Shown here piece after piece: positions 7,636 through 16,468 of a stretch of 64,000 nucleotides of DNA (its first letter is position 1; every line of letters begins with the position of its first letter). The position numbers were made by a program, and so were the translations under genes. A model generated the notes under the pieces. The model was not told where the DNA came from, did not search any database, and worked only from the letters and a program-made list of their open reading frames with translations. The stretch covers positions 1 to 64,000 of the forward strand of contig NZ_CP054924.1 of NCBI RefSeq assembly GCF_013364215.1, given 5' to 3'. The stretch is from Verrucosispora sp. NA02020. GTDB lineage: Bacteria; Actinomycetota; Actinomycetes; Mycobacteriales; Micromonosporaceae.

Positions 7636-8489
7636 GTTCGCAGTCGCGCACAGGCTGGACAGCGGTCCGGCCCACTCTCGACCGACGGTACCGGTGGCGT
7701 GTAGCCGGGCGGATACTGGAAGACCACGAGGCGCCGGCCGTCCTCCGGTGACAACGGGGCGAGGATCACCATGTCCAGGGGCACCCCGGGATCATCGAGA
7801 TTGGCACCGGGCTGCCGAAAGAAGCGGCGCGCGGTGGGCGGATCTACGCTGATCGCCGACGCCGCAGTCCATCGGGCGGCGAACTCCGGGTAGTCGAGCA
7901 GATCGTCGAGCAGCGCCGAGAATCCCGGGTTGCTAGCCATCGGCGCGTACAGGGCGCGGAAGCGGGCCACGAACTCGTCTGCGAAGTGCGGCCAATCGGC
8001 GAACGCGTGCTGGGAGTGCACGCTACCGAAGATCCACTTGGCGATGTTGCGCTCAGCGGCGGGTACGGATCCGAAATCAACGAACCACTGCGCGACGGCA
8101 CGGTTCGCCGCGAGCACCTGCCATGCCGCGTCGGTGACGTACGCCGGGCATTCCATCTGCTCGCACATTTGCGCCAGGCCGGCGTCGAGATCGGTCGCGT
8201 AGCTCTGCGCTGGCCGGGCCGTACCCGTCGCCGTCACCCACAGCGTGCGGCGCTCATCGGCATCCAGACGCAGCACATCCGCGACCCGCTCCAACAGGTC
8301 AGCGCTGGGGCGGCCTCGACCACGCTCAAGATCGATATAGGCGCGCAGGCCATACCCCGTAGCCTCGGCGACGTCCTCCTGCGTCAGACCTCCATCGCGG
8401 CGGCGACGCAGCCGGGACGGTAGCCCGATGTCCTCGCGGGTCAGACGGCCGCGCCAATGCCGCAGCACCTGACTCACGAGCTCGCCCAT
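7632..8489 (-). CDS. MmyB-type XRE transcriptional regulator
   Basis: 285 residues from ATG 8489. The HTH reads LTQEDVAEATGYGLRAYIDLERGRGRPS, followed by the MmyB domain with CPAYVTDAAWQVLAANRA, NIAKWIFGS and a C-terminal DMVILAPLSPEDGRRLVVFQYPPG-type end. It is divergent from the chimeric ORF starting near 8746 and forms a three-gene operon with the two genes downstream. A paralogous tandem pair suggests duplication followed by divergence of ligand specificity. Confidence 0.85.
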   Translation of the reverse strand: MGELVSQVLRHWRGRLTREDIGLPSRLRRRRDGGLTQEDVAEATGYGLRAYIDLERGRGRPSADLLERVADVLRLDADERRTLWVTATGTARPAQSYATDLDAGLAQMCEQMECPAYVTDAAWQVLAANRAVAQWFVDFGSVPAAERNIAKWIFGSVHSQHAFADWPHFADEFVARFRALYAPMASNPGFSALLDDLLDYPEFAARWTAASAISVDPPTARRFFRQPGANLDDPGVPLDMVILAPLSPEDGRRLVVFQYPPGYTPPVPSVESGPDRCPACARLRT

Positions 8490-8635
8490 GATCACACCTC
8501 CAGGACCTCGCAATGGTACGCACCCACATGACACGAACTGGGACTTCGTGTGCCGCGATGGACCTGGTAGATCTCCACCACAGCCGCCAGAGTGGCAACG
8601 CGCGGCCACGGGGGGCGCGCGGCCACGGGGGCGTC

Positions 8636-8679
8636 AGTTGGGTCCGATGCGGGATGGCCGCTTCGCATCGGACCCAACT
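8636..8679. repeat. Perfect 16-bp inverted repeat, 12-nt loop
   Basis: AGTTGGGTCCGATGCG (8636-8651) is perfectly complementary to CGCATCGGACCCAACT (8664-8679). Just before it, a ~16-bp unit containing GCGCGGCCACGGGGG is tandemly duplicated (about 8600-8631). The region lies between the divergent regulator and the chimeric ORF and abuts duplicated coupling-protein sequence at 8749. It may be a terminator, recombination end or regulatory hairpin. Confidence 0.75.
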
Positions 8680-8748
8680 CCGAATCCTGATCTTCGCCTG
8701 GGCCGTCCTCTCCAGCGAGACAGACCGGACGACAACCAGGTCGGCATG

Positions 8749-8998
8749 TTCGACCCGCAGCACATCCTCGGCACCGAGCAGGGCATGTGGTGGAACCCGC
8801 TGCGCGCCGTAGCCACCATCACCGACGCCCGCCGCCTCGCCGAACACTTCGCCGCCGCCGAACGAGAACCCGGCGTCAGCCGCGACGCCAGCTCCGAAGA
8901 ACTGGTGGCGAACCTGCTCCTCGCGGCCGCCGTGTCTGGGCGGGACATCCTCGCCGCATACCGATGGGCCGTCAGCCCCCGCGACGACGAACCAGCCC
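8749..8998 (+). repeat. Duplicated internal fragment of the VirD4-like gene
   Basis: This segment matches 25151-25411 almost base for base, in the same orientation and reading frame, with a 12-bp deletion (removing FFDP) and scattered substitutions. It includes the codons for GMWWNPLRAVATITDARRL. It is an internal piece without Walker motifs, hence non-functional as an ATPase. Confidence 0.92.
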
Positions 8999-9002
8999 GC
9001 GG

Positions 9003-9045
9003 GCCGCCACTGGCGGTGGCCACCAGCGGTCGACGCGATCCGGCG
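9003..9045 (-). repeat. Short copy of integrase coding sequence
   Basis: About 39 of 43 bases match 36894-36936, the part of the tyrosine recombinase gene that encodes LVATASGGR, here in antisense relative to the chimeric ORF. It directly follows the coupling-protein fragment, marking a composite junction. Confidence 0.65.
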
Positions 9046-10414
9046 GACACATGGCCGCTGGTGGAGGTCGTGGTCACCGGCCGGGTGGACTGGGCCGCGC
9101 GGACCTTCACCACGGCGGCGGGGCCCCGGGGCGAGATGGCCCGACTCAACGCGAACCTGGCGGCGCTTCGTACCCTGCGCACCCTCGAAGCCGAGGACCG
9201 ACCGGCGACCGCCGAGGAACAGACGGTCTTGGCCCGCTGGTCGGGGTGGGGTGCGGTACCCGGGGTGTTCGAGGGCCGCGTCGACCACCGCGACCACGCC
9301 CGGTTCGCGGCGGCCCGGGACCAGCTCCGGCAGGTGCTCGATGAGCGGGAGTACGCGGCGGCCGAGCGCAACACCCTGAATGCGCACTACACCGACGCCG
9401 CGTACGTCCAGGCCATCTGGGACGCCGTCACCGGCCTCGGGTTCCAGGGCGGAGACGTGCTGGAACCCGGCTGCGGGCCGGGCACCTTCATCGGCCTGGC
9501 GCCCGACGGCGCCCGGCTGACCGGAGTCGAGGTGGAGCCGGTCACCGCCGGAATCGCCGCCGCGCTCTACCCGCACGCCACCATCCGTACCGAATCGTTC
9601 GCGGACACCCGCGCGCCGGCCGGGGCGTTCGACCTGACGATCGGGAACGTGCCGTTCGGCAAGTTCGTGTTGGCCGACCGGCGACACAACCCGGGCAAGC
9701 ACTCGATCCACAACCACTTCCTGATCAAGAGCCTGCATCTGACCCGGCCCGGTGCCGCCCGCCAGGCCGTGCACGACACCATCCGGGCCACACCGGCGCT
9801 CGCGACCGGCACGGGCACGACCGGCGCCGACGCTGACCGACCCGGCCCCGACCCGGCCGCGCCGCCGCGGGTCGTGCTCACCGACGACGAGATCCGGACC
9901 CTGGTGCCGAAGCTCGCGGCAGCGCTCACCCGCGACGAGAGGATCTGGCTCAACCAGGCGACCGCCCGCCTGTGCGCACAGCCTGACCTCCGCGCCGTCG
10001 CGCAGACCGACGACCCGGACCGCTTCGCCCAGGTCTTCAGCCCGGCCATCACGGCGCAGCTCGCCGACGCACCGGCCCGGCTCGCCGAGCTGGCCGCCGC
10101 TGGCGACGGCCTGGTCAACGAGCTACGCACCCTCATCCAGCACTACGTCTACACCAAGACCCGGACCGAAACCGAGTCGCCGGCCAAGCCCGCGCCGGCC
10201 GACGATGCGGCGAAAGCCGCAGCGGTGGCGGCACTCGCGTTCCGGTCCACTACCGCCCCCGCAGCAACATCAGCGTCAGCCAGCACGCCGGCTGCTCGCG
10301 GGACTGGCCCGGCTGCCCGCGAGTCTGAGCTCACTCGGTAGGACGGTGGGCGAGGCTCCGAAAGACCTCACCGGACGACGGCGGGGTGGCGGCGGTACGG
10401 CACGATGACGCACC

Positions 10415-11896
10415 GTGGCGGAGCGAATCAGCACAGGTCTCGCGGTCCTGGGCGGACTGGGCGTGGTGGCCTTCGTGATGATGCAGGTGCCGGCAGGTTG
10501 GTGGGGCGTTCTGGCGGCGAATTGGCCGATGTTGCTGCTGGCCGCAGCCACCGTGGCGGCGTTGACCATCAGCGGGGTCTTGCGGTACCGCGACGGCCAA
10601 TCGGGGCTACAGGTGGCCGAGGCTTCGTCGGCTCCGCTACCTCCGGACCGACCGCTTCGGCCGTTGCCCACATGGGTCATTCCGGCAGGGACGGTAGCGG
10701 TCGCGGTGATCACCTGGCTGGCGGTGTGGAGGTTGCAGGGTTCGGTGCCGGCCGTGGGCGATCAGGTGGAGCGGGCGAAGTTGCGGGTCGAGTCCATCCG
10801 CACCGGCTTGACCATCGGTGCCGGCGTGACGGCCGCGTTCGCGTTGTTGTTGGCCTTTCGCCGGCAGCAGTTGGCCGAGCGCACCCAGCAAGCCACGGAG
10901 TACGACGCCGGGGAGAAACGGGTCACCGAGTTGTACGTCAAGGCCGCCGACCAACTCGGCGCGACCAAGGCTCCGGTCCGTCTCGCTGGCCTGTACGCCC
11001 TGGAACGCCTTGCCCAGGACAACCCCGCCCACCGGCAGAGCATCGTCGAGGTGATCTGCGCCTACCTGCGCATGCCCTACACCCCACCCGACGACCAACC
11101 CACCCCGGAACCCGACGACCAGTCCCCCGCAGACGGCCCCGCTCCCGCCGCCGGGCCGACGGACGTCACTGGAGACAGCGACAAACCCGCCGTGGATCCC
11201 CGGGAAGAACGCCAGGTCCGCCTCGCCGCCCAACGCATCCTCGCCCGCCACCTACGACCAACAACCCCCGAAAAACAACCCGACCCCTTGTACTGGGGCC
11301 CAAAGACGACGCTCGACCTTCCCGAAGCCGTCCTCATCGACTTCGACCTCAGGAACTGCCACCTCCACAACGCCACCTTCAACAAAACCCACTTCACCGG
11401 CACCACCCAGTTCGTAGGAGCGACGTTCAGCGGCGACGCCCGGTTCGACGGGGCGACGTTCGCAGAAGATGCCAATTTCGGCGGGGCGACGTTCAAAGGC
11501 GACGCTACATTCATCGAGGCGAGGTTCGGTGGCGAAGCCGAATTCCTCAACGCGACGTTCAGCGGCGACGCCTGGTTCTTCCGCACGGGGTTCAACAGCA
11601 AGGCCGAATTCTTCGAGGCGAAGTTCAGCGGTCACCAAGCTTGGTTCTTCGAAGCGACCTTCAGCGGCAAAGCCAACTTCATGCACGCGAGGTTCAGCGG
11701 CGACGCCTGGTTCGAAGGGGCGACGTTCGCAAAAGATGCCGAGTTCGGCAGGGCGACGTTCAGTGGCATCACCAGGTTTGTTGGGGCGAGGTTCAGCAGC
11801 GACGCCCAGTTCGACATGGCGACGTTCAGTGGCACTACGAGCTTTGGTGGCGCAACTCTTGATGGGAAAAGATACGACGGGCCCGTTACCGAATAG
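10415..11896 (+). CDS. Membrane-anchored pentapeptide-repeat protein
   Basis: 493 residues from GTG 10415. Three or so hydrophobic spans occupy the first ~150 residues (VVAFVMMQVPAGWWGVL, MLLLAAATVAALTI, VIPAGTVAVAVITWLAV), then a basic stretch and a linker. Residues ~300-485 are about 20 pentapeptide-type repeats dominated by ATFSGDA, ARFSG and GATF units, with Phe at the central position. This architecture is common in actinomycetes and its role is unknown; some pentapeptide proteins mimic DNA and protect gyrase, but these membrane-linked forms are not known to. Read-through from the chimeric ORF is possible. Confidence 0.8.
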   Translation: MAERISTGLAVLGGLGVVAFVMMQVPAGWWGVLAANWPMLLLAAATVAALTISGVLRYRDGQSGLQVAEASSAPLPPDRPLRPLPTWVIPAGTVAVAVITWLAVWRLQGSVPAVGDQVERAKLRVESIRTGLTIGAGVTAAFALLLAFRRQQLAERTQQATEYDAGEKRVTELYVKAADQLGATKAPVRLAGLYALERLAQDNPAHRQSIVEVICAYLRMPYTPPDDQPTPEPDDQSPADGPAPAAGPTDVTGDSDKPAVDPREERQVRLAAQRILARHLRPTTPEKQPDPLYWGPKTTLDLPEAVLIDFDLRNCHLHNATFNKTHFTGTTQFVGATFSGDARFDGATFAEDANFGGATFKGDATFIEARFGGEAEFLNATFSGDAWFFRTGFNSKAEFFEAKFSGHQAWFFEATFSGKANFMHARFSGDAWFEGATFAKDAEFGRATFSGITRFVGARFSSDAQFDMATFSGTTSFGGATLDGKRYDGPVTE

Positions 11897-12204
11897 GTGC
11901 GCCGGACTGGCCTCTACAGGGGATCGAAGGGCCGGGTACGCCAGCCGGTGTCACGCCATCCGGCCTAGCATGGGTGCAGGCCGGCTCGACCCTACTCAAG
12001 CACTACCAGACGATGCGTGACGACAGGTTGAAGCCGTAGACCCGGACCGAAGCCCTCGCAGACCTCCGCGCCGACGCCCCCTCGCACCCGACGCCGCCGG
12101 AGTACCTCCCGACGAGCAGATCCTGGCATGGGCACTGGAGGAGACACCGACACTCCCGAGGGTTACTGAACCACCAACCAAGTAGCCCCGAGCGCGACGC
12201 CCGA
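11897..12204. other. Intergenic region with a possible small gene remnant
   Basis: No complete gene. On the plus strand codons from about 12090 to a TAG at 12183-12185 read like a natural C-terminus (PPDEQILAWALEETPT), while the bases before it continue the same protein only after a frame change. I read this as the tail of a lost gene, with low certainty. Confidence 0.3.
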
Positions 12205-12636
12205 TCAGAAGGGCGGCTCCTCGTCGAAGTTGCCACGAGGCGCCGGCGCCGGTGGAGGGCTCGGCTTGGGCGGCAGCGTCGGCACGTCGCCCTCGTAGTC
12301 GTCGAGCACAGCGTTCCAGCGCTTCTTCAGCTCACCCCGCAGCGTCACTTCGGACCAGTTGTCCTCGGGCCACCGGTCTTCGTCCGGGCTCCGGTCCGCC
12401 AGGGCGCAGAACGCCTGGAGAATGGCATCGACGGTTGCCCAGGTACGCGGCACAACGGCACCAGTCAGCACGCGGCGGATGGTCTCGGTGCTCGCCGTAC
12501 CCGGCAGGTCCTCGTTGTCCCGGATCCAGCTTTCGATCTGCCGCAGTGTCGGCCGGCCAGCCTCCCGGTAGTGCGTGAACAATTCCTCGACGAAGGCGCG
12601 GCGAGGACCTTCCGGCAGCCCGTCCTTCGACGGCAT
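12205..12636 (-). CDS. Helix-turn-helix-like regulator, unknown
   Basis: 143 residues from ATG 12636; longer starts up to 12762 exist but are less convincing. PTLRQIESWIRDNEDLPGTASTETIRRVLTGAVVP resembles the start of actinobacterial HTH proteins that count inter-domain LTG.. motifs near transfer and toxin genes. The C-terminus is proline-rich (PPKPSPPPAPAP) and acidic. It is divergent from the small membrane gene at 12843. Confidence 0.5.
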   Translation of the reverse strand: MPSKDGLPEGPRRAFVEELFTHYREAGRPTLRQIESWIRDNEDLPGTASTETIRRVLTGAVVPRTWATVDAILQAFCALADRSPDEDRWPEDNWSEVTLRGELKKRWNAVLDDYEGDVPTLPPKPSPPPAPAPRGNFDEEPPF

Positions 12637-12842
12637 CCTCAACGTTCTCGGCACGCCCGCCCCCCGCTCGGAAGTCACGCTTTGACAACCAAAGTCTAGG
12701 ACCCACCACCCACGACTCGCTTTCCCCACATCACGACAACGCTGGAACAACCATGAGCCCAAGTCGACGTCCGGAGATCAACTGCTCTGAGCAGGCCTAA
12801 CGATGGATTCATCAGCAAGCTCGACCATCGAAAGGCTGCCCG

Positions 12843-13043
12843 TTGACCACCCTGACCGTCCGCGGCCTCTGGCTCGCGATCGCCGCCCTAACGGCCGTCC
12901 TCGTCGGCGCCACCGCCGGCCTGCTCGCCTGGGCCGGCGGCCTCAACCCGCCCACCGCCGTTTTGACGGGGGGTGGTGGTTTCGGCGGCACCCTCCTGCT
13001 CATCCTCACTGCCGTCCGGTTCACGGTCGGCGAGCCGCAGTGA
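12843..13043 (+). CDS. Small two-span membrane protein, paralogue of the 33822 gene
   Basis: 66 residues from TTG 12843, with a GAAAGG Shine-Dalgarno sequence just upstream. Two hydrophobic spans (LWLAIAALTAVLVGATAGLLA and, after GGLNPPTAVLTGGGG, FGGTLLLILTAV). The gene at 33822 encodes a protein with the same length and layout, and the TTG start and upstream GAAAGGCT context are also kept. The conserved central GGLNPPTAVLTGGG loop suggests a functional motif. A toxin-like, holin-like or signalling peptide role is possible but not shown. Confidence 0.65.
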   Translation: MTTLTVRGLWLAIAALTAVLVGATAGLLAWAGGLNPPTAVLTGGGGFGGTLLLILTAVRFTVGEPQ

Positions 13044-13053
13044 GGCGGGGCCT

Positions 13054-14097
13054 CTACCGGCCCGGCGCTTCGGCGGCCACACCCGCTGCAGGAGATCGCG
13101 ACGGCGCCGGTGGCGCCTCAGCCGACCGGCCCGCCGACGTGGCATCGGTGACAGCGACCGCAGTCGACTGAGGGAATGCCTGGGCCGCGAGCTTCGCCGC
13201 GTGCACGTCACGCTCACCGAGCCCGGCTGACATCTGGTCGGCCTCGGGGCGGTCGCCGCGAGCGTCCTCCCCCCTGTCGCCGCCCGTCTCCCGCCATTCA
13301 CCGTCAAGGGTGACGGCGGGAGGATCCCCATCGCCCTGGACGGTGCCATCGGCCTGTGCCACTCCGGCACCCTGCTCGGTGGCGTAGTCGTCGACCACCC
13401 GAAACGCATAGGCGGCGGGCGTGTGGGCCCGGTCGACGAAGCCGGGCACCTGCCGCAGCAGGTCGCGCACATCGTGCCCGGCGCGCTCCAGTTGGTCGAG
13501 CTTGTAGGCCAGTGCCGGCCACGCCGCCGAGACAATGACCCGCTCCGCCCGGTCGGCGGTCCACACCTCCCGTACGTGCACCGCCATCGCCTCCTGACGC
13601 TCCTGGGCGGTCCGGCGTCGCTCGCCGGCGTCACCGGGCCGAGCCTCCGCCGGTCGGTCGACGTCGTCCATGGCGGCGCGGTCGAGCTGGTCGGACAGCC
13701 ATGTCTCGTCTACCGGCCGGGCGCCGGCCGGCGGGTCGACGTGGACGCCGCGTTCGGCGAGCCGCACCACGATGACCCGCTGGGCGGCCTGGGCACGCGG
13801 GTCGACGGCCGCCCACTCGGTGCTGGCCCGCCAGGCCCGTGCGATGTCCTCGGCCGACGCCTGCCGCCACCACGACGGCCGGGTCGCCGGCCGCCACACG
13901 GTCGCGCTGGCCTGCTGGGCCGCGCGCACCTGGGCGCGGATGCGACGGGCCTGTTCCTCGCCGGCCCGGGCGGCGCGTTGTAGCTGAGCGATACGGATCT
14001 CGATGGCCGCCTGCGCCAGTTGCCCGGCGGCCTGGATCGCGGCGGTGACCGCCGCGGTAGCCCGCTGGTGGATCTCGGCCATCTCGTTGTCGGGCAC
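13054..14097 (-). CDS. Mobilization-module accessory protein, unknown
   Basis: 347 residues from GTG 14097, chosen because AGGAGG lies eight bases upstream and the relaxase stop is 13 bp away. The N-terminal ~150 residues are an Ala/Gln/Arg-rich helical, coiled-coil-like region (AIEIRIAQLQRAARAGEEQA), followed by a small domain rich in Trp and Asp (DIARAWRASTEWAAVDPRAQ) and an acidic low-complexity tail. It is the last gene of the mobC-relaxase operon, so it probably helps relaxosome assembly or docking. No named family recognised. Confidence 0.6.
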   Translation of the reverse strand: MPDNEMAEIHQRATAAVTAAIQAAGQLAQAAIEIRIAQLQRAARAGEEQARRIRAQVRAAQQASATVWRPATRPSWWRQASAEDIARAWRASTEWAAVDPRAQAAQRVIVVRLAERGVHVDPPAGARPVDETWLSDQLDRAAMDDVDRPAEARPGDAGERRRTAQERQEAMAVHVREVWTADRAERVIVSAAWPALAYKLDQLERAGHDVRDLLRQVPGFVDRAHTPAAYAFRVVDDYATEQGAGVAQADGTVQGDGDPPAVTLDGEWRETGGDRGEDARGDRPEADQMSAGLGERDVHAAKLAAQAFPQSTAVAVTDATSAGRSAEAPPAPSRSPAAGVAAEAPGR

Positions 14098-14110
14098 TAG
14101 CTCGTCCTCC

Positions 14111-15616
14111 TCAACGCTGCGAATCCCGCTCGACGTTCGGGTCGACGCGAGGCCGGACTGGGCCCGGCGCGGTGTGGATCGGCCGCTGCGGCGACCCGCC
14201 CTGGTTCGGCACATGCCCTTGGTCCACCAGCTGGACACCCGACTGGAGCAGGGGCATCAGGTGCGCGGCGGCAGCAGCAGCGGCCCCGGCGGCGTGGGCC
14301 TGTTGCTGCGCGGCACGCAGCTCGGCCAGCGCCACGACCAGCCGGGCCGCCTGGACGACCACGGCGAGCAGGACGGCCGCCTCACCACGGTCGCGGGCGT
14401 GTCCGGCGACCAGCAGCGCGTCCGCCACGCGACCCAACTCCCCGGCCACCGACGACGCCGCGGGCGCCGGCGCGCGACGCGGCGGTGCCGCTGCGCGAGC
14501 CAGGGCGTCAGCGGCGCGGCTCACCGGACCCCGCCCTGACGGTTCGGTGGCCGCCGCTACCCGGGCCAGCAGTTCGGCGCTGGCCCGCGCTACCGCTGGC
14601 CACTGCGGCGAGTCGGGCGCCACCCCGGCCAGCCGGCCGCTGATCGCCTCCAGCGCGGCAGCCGACGACCGCCACACCGCCATTCGGTCCTCACCGCGCA
14701 GGCTCGATTCCGCGGAATCCGCCGCCTTCCACTGACCGGCCGACGGCCGCTCCGCCTCGGGCCACCGCTTGCGGACCTGAGGAAGACTGAGGTCACCGTC
14801 CAGGCTGCGCCCGGCGTACCAGGTCGGCTTACCCACCCCGCCCGGCCGCAGCGCGACCGCGTACCCGACCACCTGGCTCGGGTCCTGCTCGGAGGTCCGC
14901 GGGGCGACCAGCAGCCCAGCGCCCTTCATCCGCGCGACCCACTCGGCTTCGCTTCCTGCCCCGGCCAGGGCAGCCCGGACCTGGCGGCGCAGCAGATCCC
15001 GGTCCGGTGCCTGGCCGCTGCGGCGGGCCCGGTCGACCTCCGGCCGGTTCAGCTCCGGCCGCTTCGTCGCCCCGGCCCGGCCCGGTGTCCACTTGCCCAG
15101 TCTGAACTCGTCCTCTAGGAGGTCGGCGACCTGTTGGCTGCGCCGCTTGTCCTGCCGCAGCCACACCGGCGCCCCGTCCTCGGTGGCGAGGGTGACGACC
15201 AGGTGCACGTGGTCGTTGCCCTTGGCCGACAGGCCGTGCCGCACCGCGATCCACCGGCAGCCGGCCCGCTCCCCGTTGCCGGTGAAGCCCATCTCGGCCA
15301 CGAACCGGCCGGCGATCCGCGACCAGGTCGCGTCGTCGAGCTGCCCCTCCTGCGCGGGCAGGCTCAGCGAGCACTGCCACACGTACTGCTGCACCCCGCG
15401 CTCGCCGGCGCCGATCTGCGGCGCGTCCAGCCGGGCCGCCAACTCCTCCAGCGACCACCCGCCACCCTCGCGCTCGCGGCTCTCGGGGGCGAGCAGCGCC
15501 ACGTCGTCGTACCCGGCGACCAGGTGCGGGTTGACGTGTTCCTCCGCCTTGCCTGGCCCCCACAGGTACTCCAGCAGACCACGTACCCGACTGCCGTAGG
15601 TCACCTTCGGGATCAT
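14111..15616 (-). CDS. Relaxase / mobilization nuclease (HUH type)
   Basis: 501 residues. The N-terminus has Tyr7 in IPKVTYGSRV, a candidate transesterification residue, and the metal-binding HUH-like motif GNDHVHLVVTL lies near residue 134, consistent with the PF03432-type relaxase fold. The C-terminal half is a long Ala-rich helical region that may bind the coupling protein. The gene overlaps the upstream MobC-like gene by four bases (ATGA). It would nick the oriT proposed at 16168-16198 and lead the strand through the T4SS encoded at 18.7-26.3 kb. Confidence 0.85.
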   Translation of the reverse strand: MIPKVTYGSRVRGLLEYLWGPGKAEEHVNPHLVAGYDDVALLAPESREREGGGWSLEELAARLDAPQIGAGERGVQQYVWQCSLSLPAQEGQLDDATWSRIAGRFVAEMGFTGNGERAGCRWIAVRHGLSAKGNDHVHLVVTLATEDGAPVWLRQDKRRSQQVADLLEDEFRLGKWTPGRAGATKRPELNRPEVDRARRSGQAPDRDLLRRQVRAALAGAGSEAEWVARMKGAGLLVAPRTSEQDPSQVVGYAVALRPGGVGKPTWYAGRSLDGDLSLPQVRKRWPEAERPSAGQWKAADSAESSLRGEDRMAVWRSSAAALEAISGRLAGVAPDSPQWPAVARASAELLARVAAATEPSGRGPVSRAADALARAAAPPRRAPAPAASSVAGELGRVADALLVAGHARDRGEAAVLLAVVVQAARLVVALAELRAAQQQAHAAGAAAAAAAHLMPLLQSGVQLVDQGHVPNQGGSPQRPIHTAPGPVRPRVDPNVERDSQR

Positions 15617-16107
15617 CGACGGCCCGTCTGCACGGCGGCGATCGCGGTCACCAGCTCGTCGACGCGCGCCGCGACCCGGGCGAGGTACGCCGATGTTGCG
15701 GCCAGGTCCCCGCCCGGCTCCCCGGTGGAGTGCAACCGCGCTACGGCCTGGTTCAGGTTGTGCGCCGCACCCCGCACCTGCCGGTGAACACCCATCAACT
15801 CGACCAGCAACGGTCCCGTCTCCGCGGTGCCAGCCGGTCCGGCCGGGGCCGGAACGAGCGGCGCCGATCCGACCTCCGCCAGGTACGCCGAAGTGGCCAT
15901 CCGGGCCGCCGCCGCATTCGCCTCGACCGCCGCCAACTCCGCCTCGGACAACCGCACCGTCACCCGATGCACCCGCGGATCGTCGTCGCTGTGAGCCCGC
16001 CGCCGACGCTGGCTCGCACCGAACCGGACCACGCCGACCTGCGCCGGATCAGCCACGTCGACCACCCTCCCGAGCGGCGTCGCCCGCCGCGTCTCGGCCG
16101 GCCGCAA
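15613..16107 (-). CDS. MobC-like relaxosome accessory protein
   Basis: 164 residues. VHRVTVRLSEAELAAVEANAAAARMATSAYL is an RHH-type DNA-binding segment, and VRGAAHNLNQAVARLH matches the conserved MobC helix (typical form: NLNQ.AR). The basic N-terminus (QRRRRAHSDDD) may add DNA contacts. MobC proteins bind or melt oriT beside the nick; the proposed oriT lies 60-90 bp upstream of this gene. Confidence 0.8.
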   Translation of the reverse strand: MRPAETRRATPLGRVVDVADPAQVGVVRFGASQRRRRAHSDDDPRVHRVTVRLSEAELAAVEANAAAARMATSAYLAEVGSAPLVPAPAGPAGTAETGPLLVELMGVHRQVRGAAHNLNQAVARLHSTGEPGGDLAATSAYLARVAARVDELVTAIAAVQTGRR

Positions 16108-16167
16108 CGCGGCCCGTCTGACCAGAAGTCAGACTTTTACTCCAACTTGCTCCGACAGAGGAGGCGG

Positions 16168-16198
16168 GTCGCGTGCGCGCGACGTAAGTACACGGTCG
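16168..16198. other. Candidate origin of transfer (oriT)
   Basis: A perfect stem GTCGCG (16168-16173) / CGCGAC (16178-16183) with loop TGCG is followed at once by GTAAGTACACGG. The order hairpin then GTAAGT-x-C resembles the nick region of IncQ plasmid RSF1010 (hairpin, then GTAAGTGCG-CCC). The location just upstream of mobC-relaxase is where such sites sit. The surrounding 16108-16468 gap is otherwise non-coding. Confidence 0.6.
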
Positions 16199-16468
16199 AG
16201 CAGAACGCACCTGACGGCGCGTACCACGAGCCCACCCCGTGGGGGCCAGGAAGCGTAGCCCGTCGCCGCCCAGCATCAAGGGCGCTTCGCGTCGCTGCGC
16301 GATGGTCCTACGGCCCACCCTTGACGCTGGTCGACGCCCTCGGCTGGCACTGATGGTGCACCCACCGGCCCGGGGAAAGGATGGAAGAGCAGGACCGTGC
16401 CGATCGATCTTGGCCGTTAAGGTGGGCGTCCACGCACACCAGATCGGACCATCCTGGGTGAGAAACCT

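Larger units (their letters stand above)
8746..10341 (+). pseudogene. Chimeric ORF: coupling-protein fragment + DNA methyltransferase core
   Basis: The frame is continuous but built of unrelated parts. Residues 2-84 (to 8998) copy the VirD4-like gene. A 43-bp piece follows that matches the antisense strand of the integrase. From about 9064 a methyltransferase begins: motif I LEPGCGPGTFIG (about 9460) and motif IV GNVPFGKF (about 9640), as in the giant methylase-helicase proteins of actinobacterial mobile elements. After HFLIKSLHLTRPG the helicase part expected in that family is absent, and an unrelated Ala/Arg-rich tail follows. Probably a decayed or rearranged gene, although the methylase core itself could still fold. 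Confidence 0.65.

Noticed and set aside
11400..11860. Short periodic GGCGACG-type repeats as a possible DNA repeat array
   Set aside because: They are codons of pentapeptide repeats (GATFSGDA), so the period is explained by the protein.
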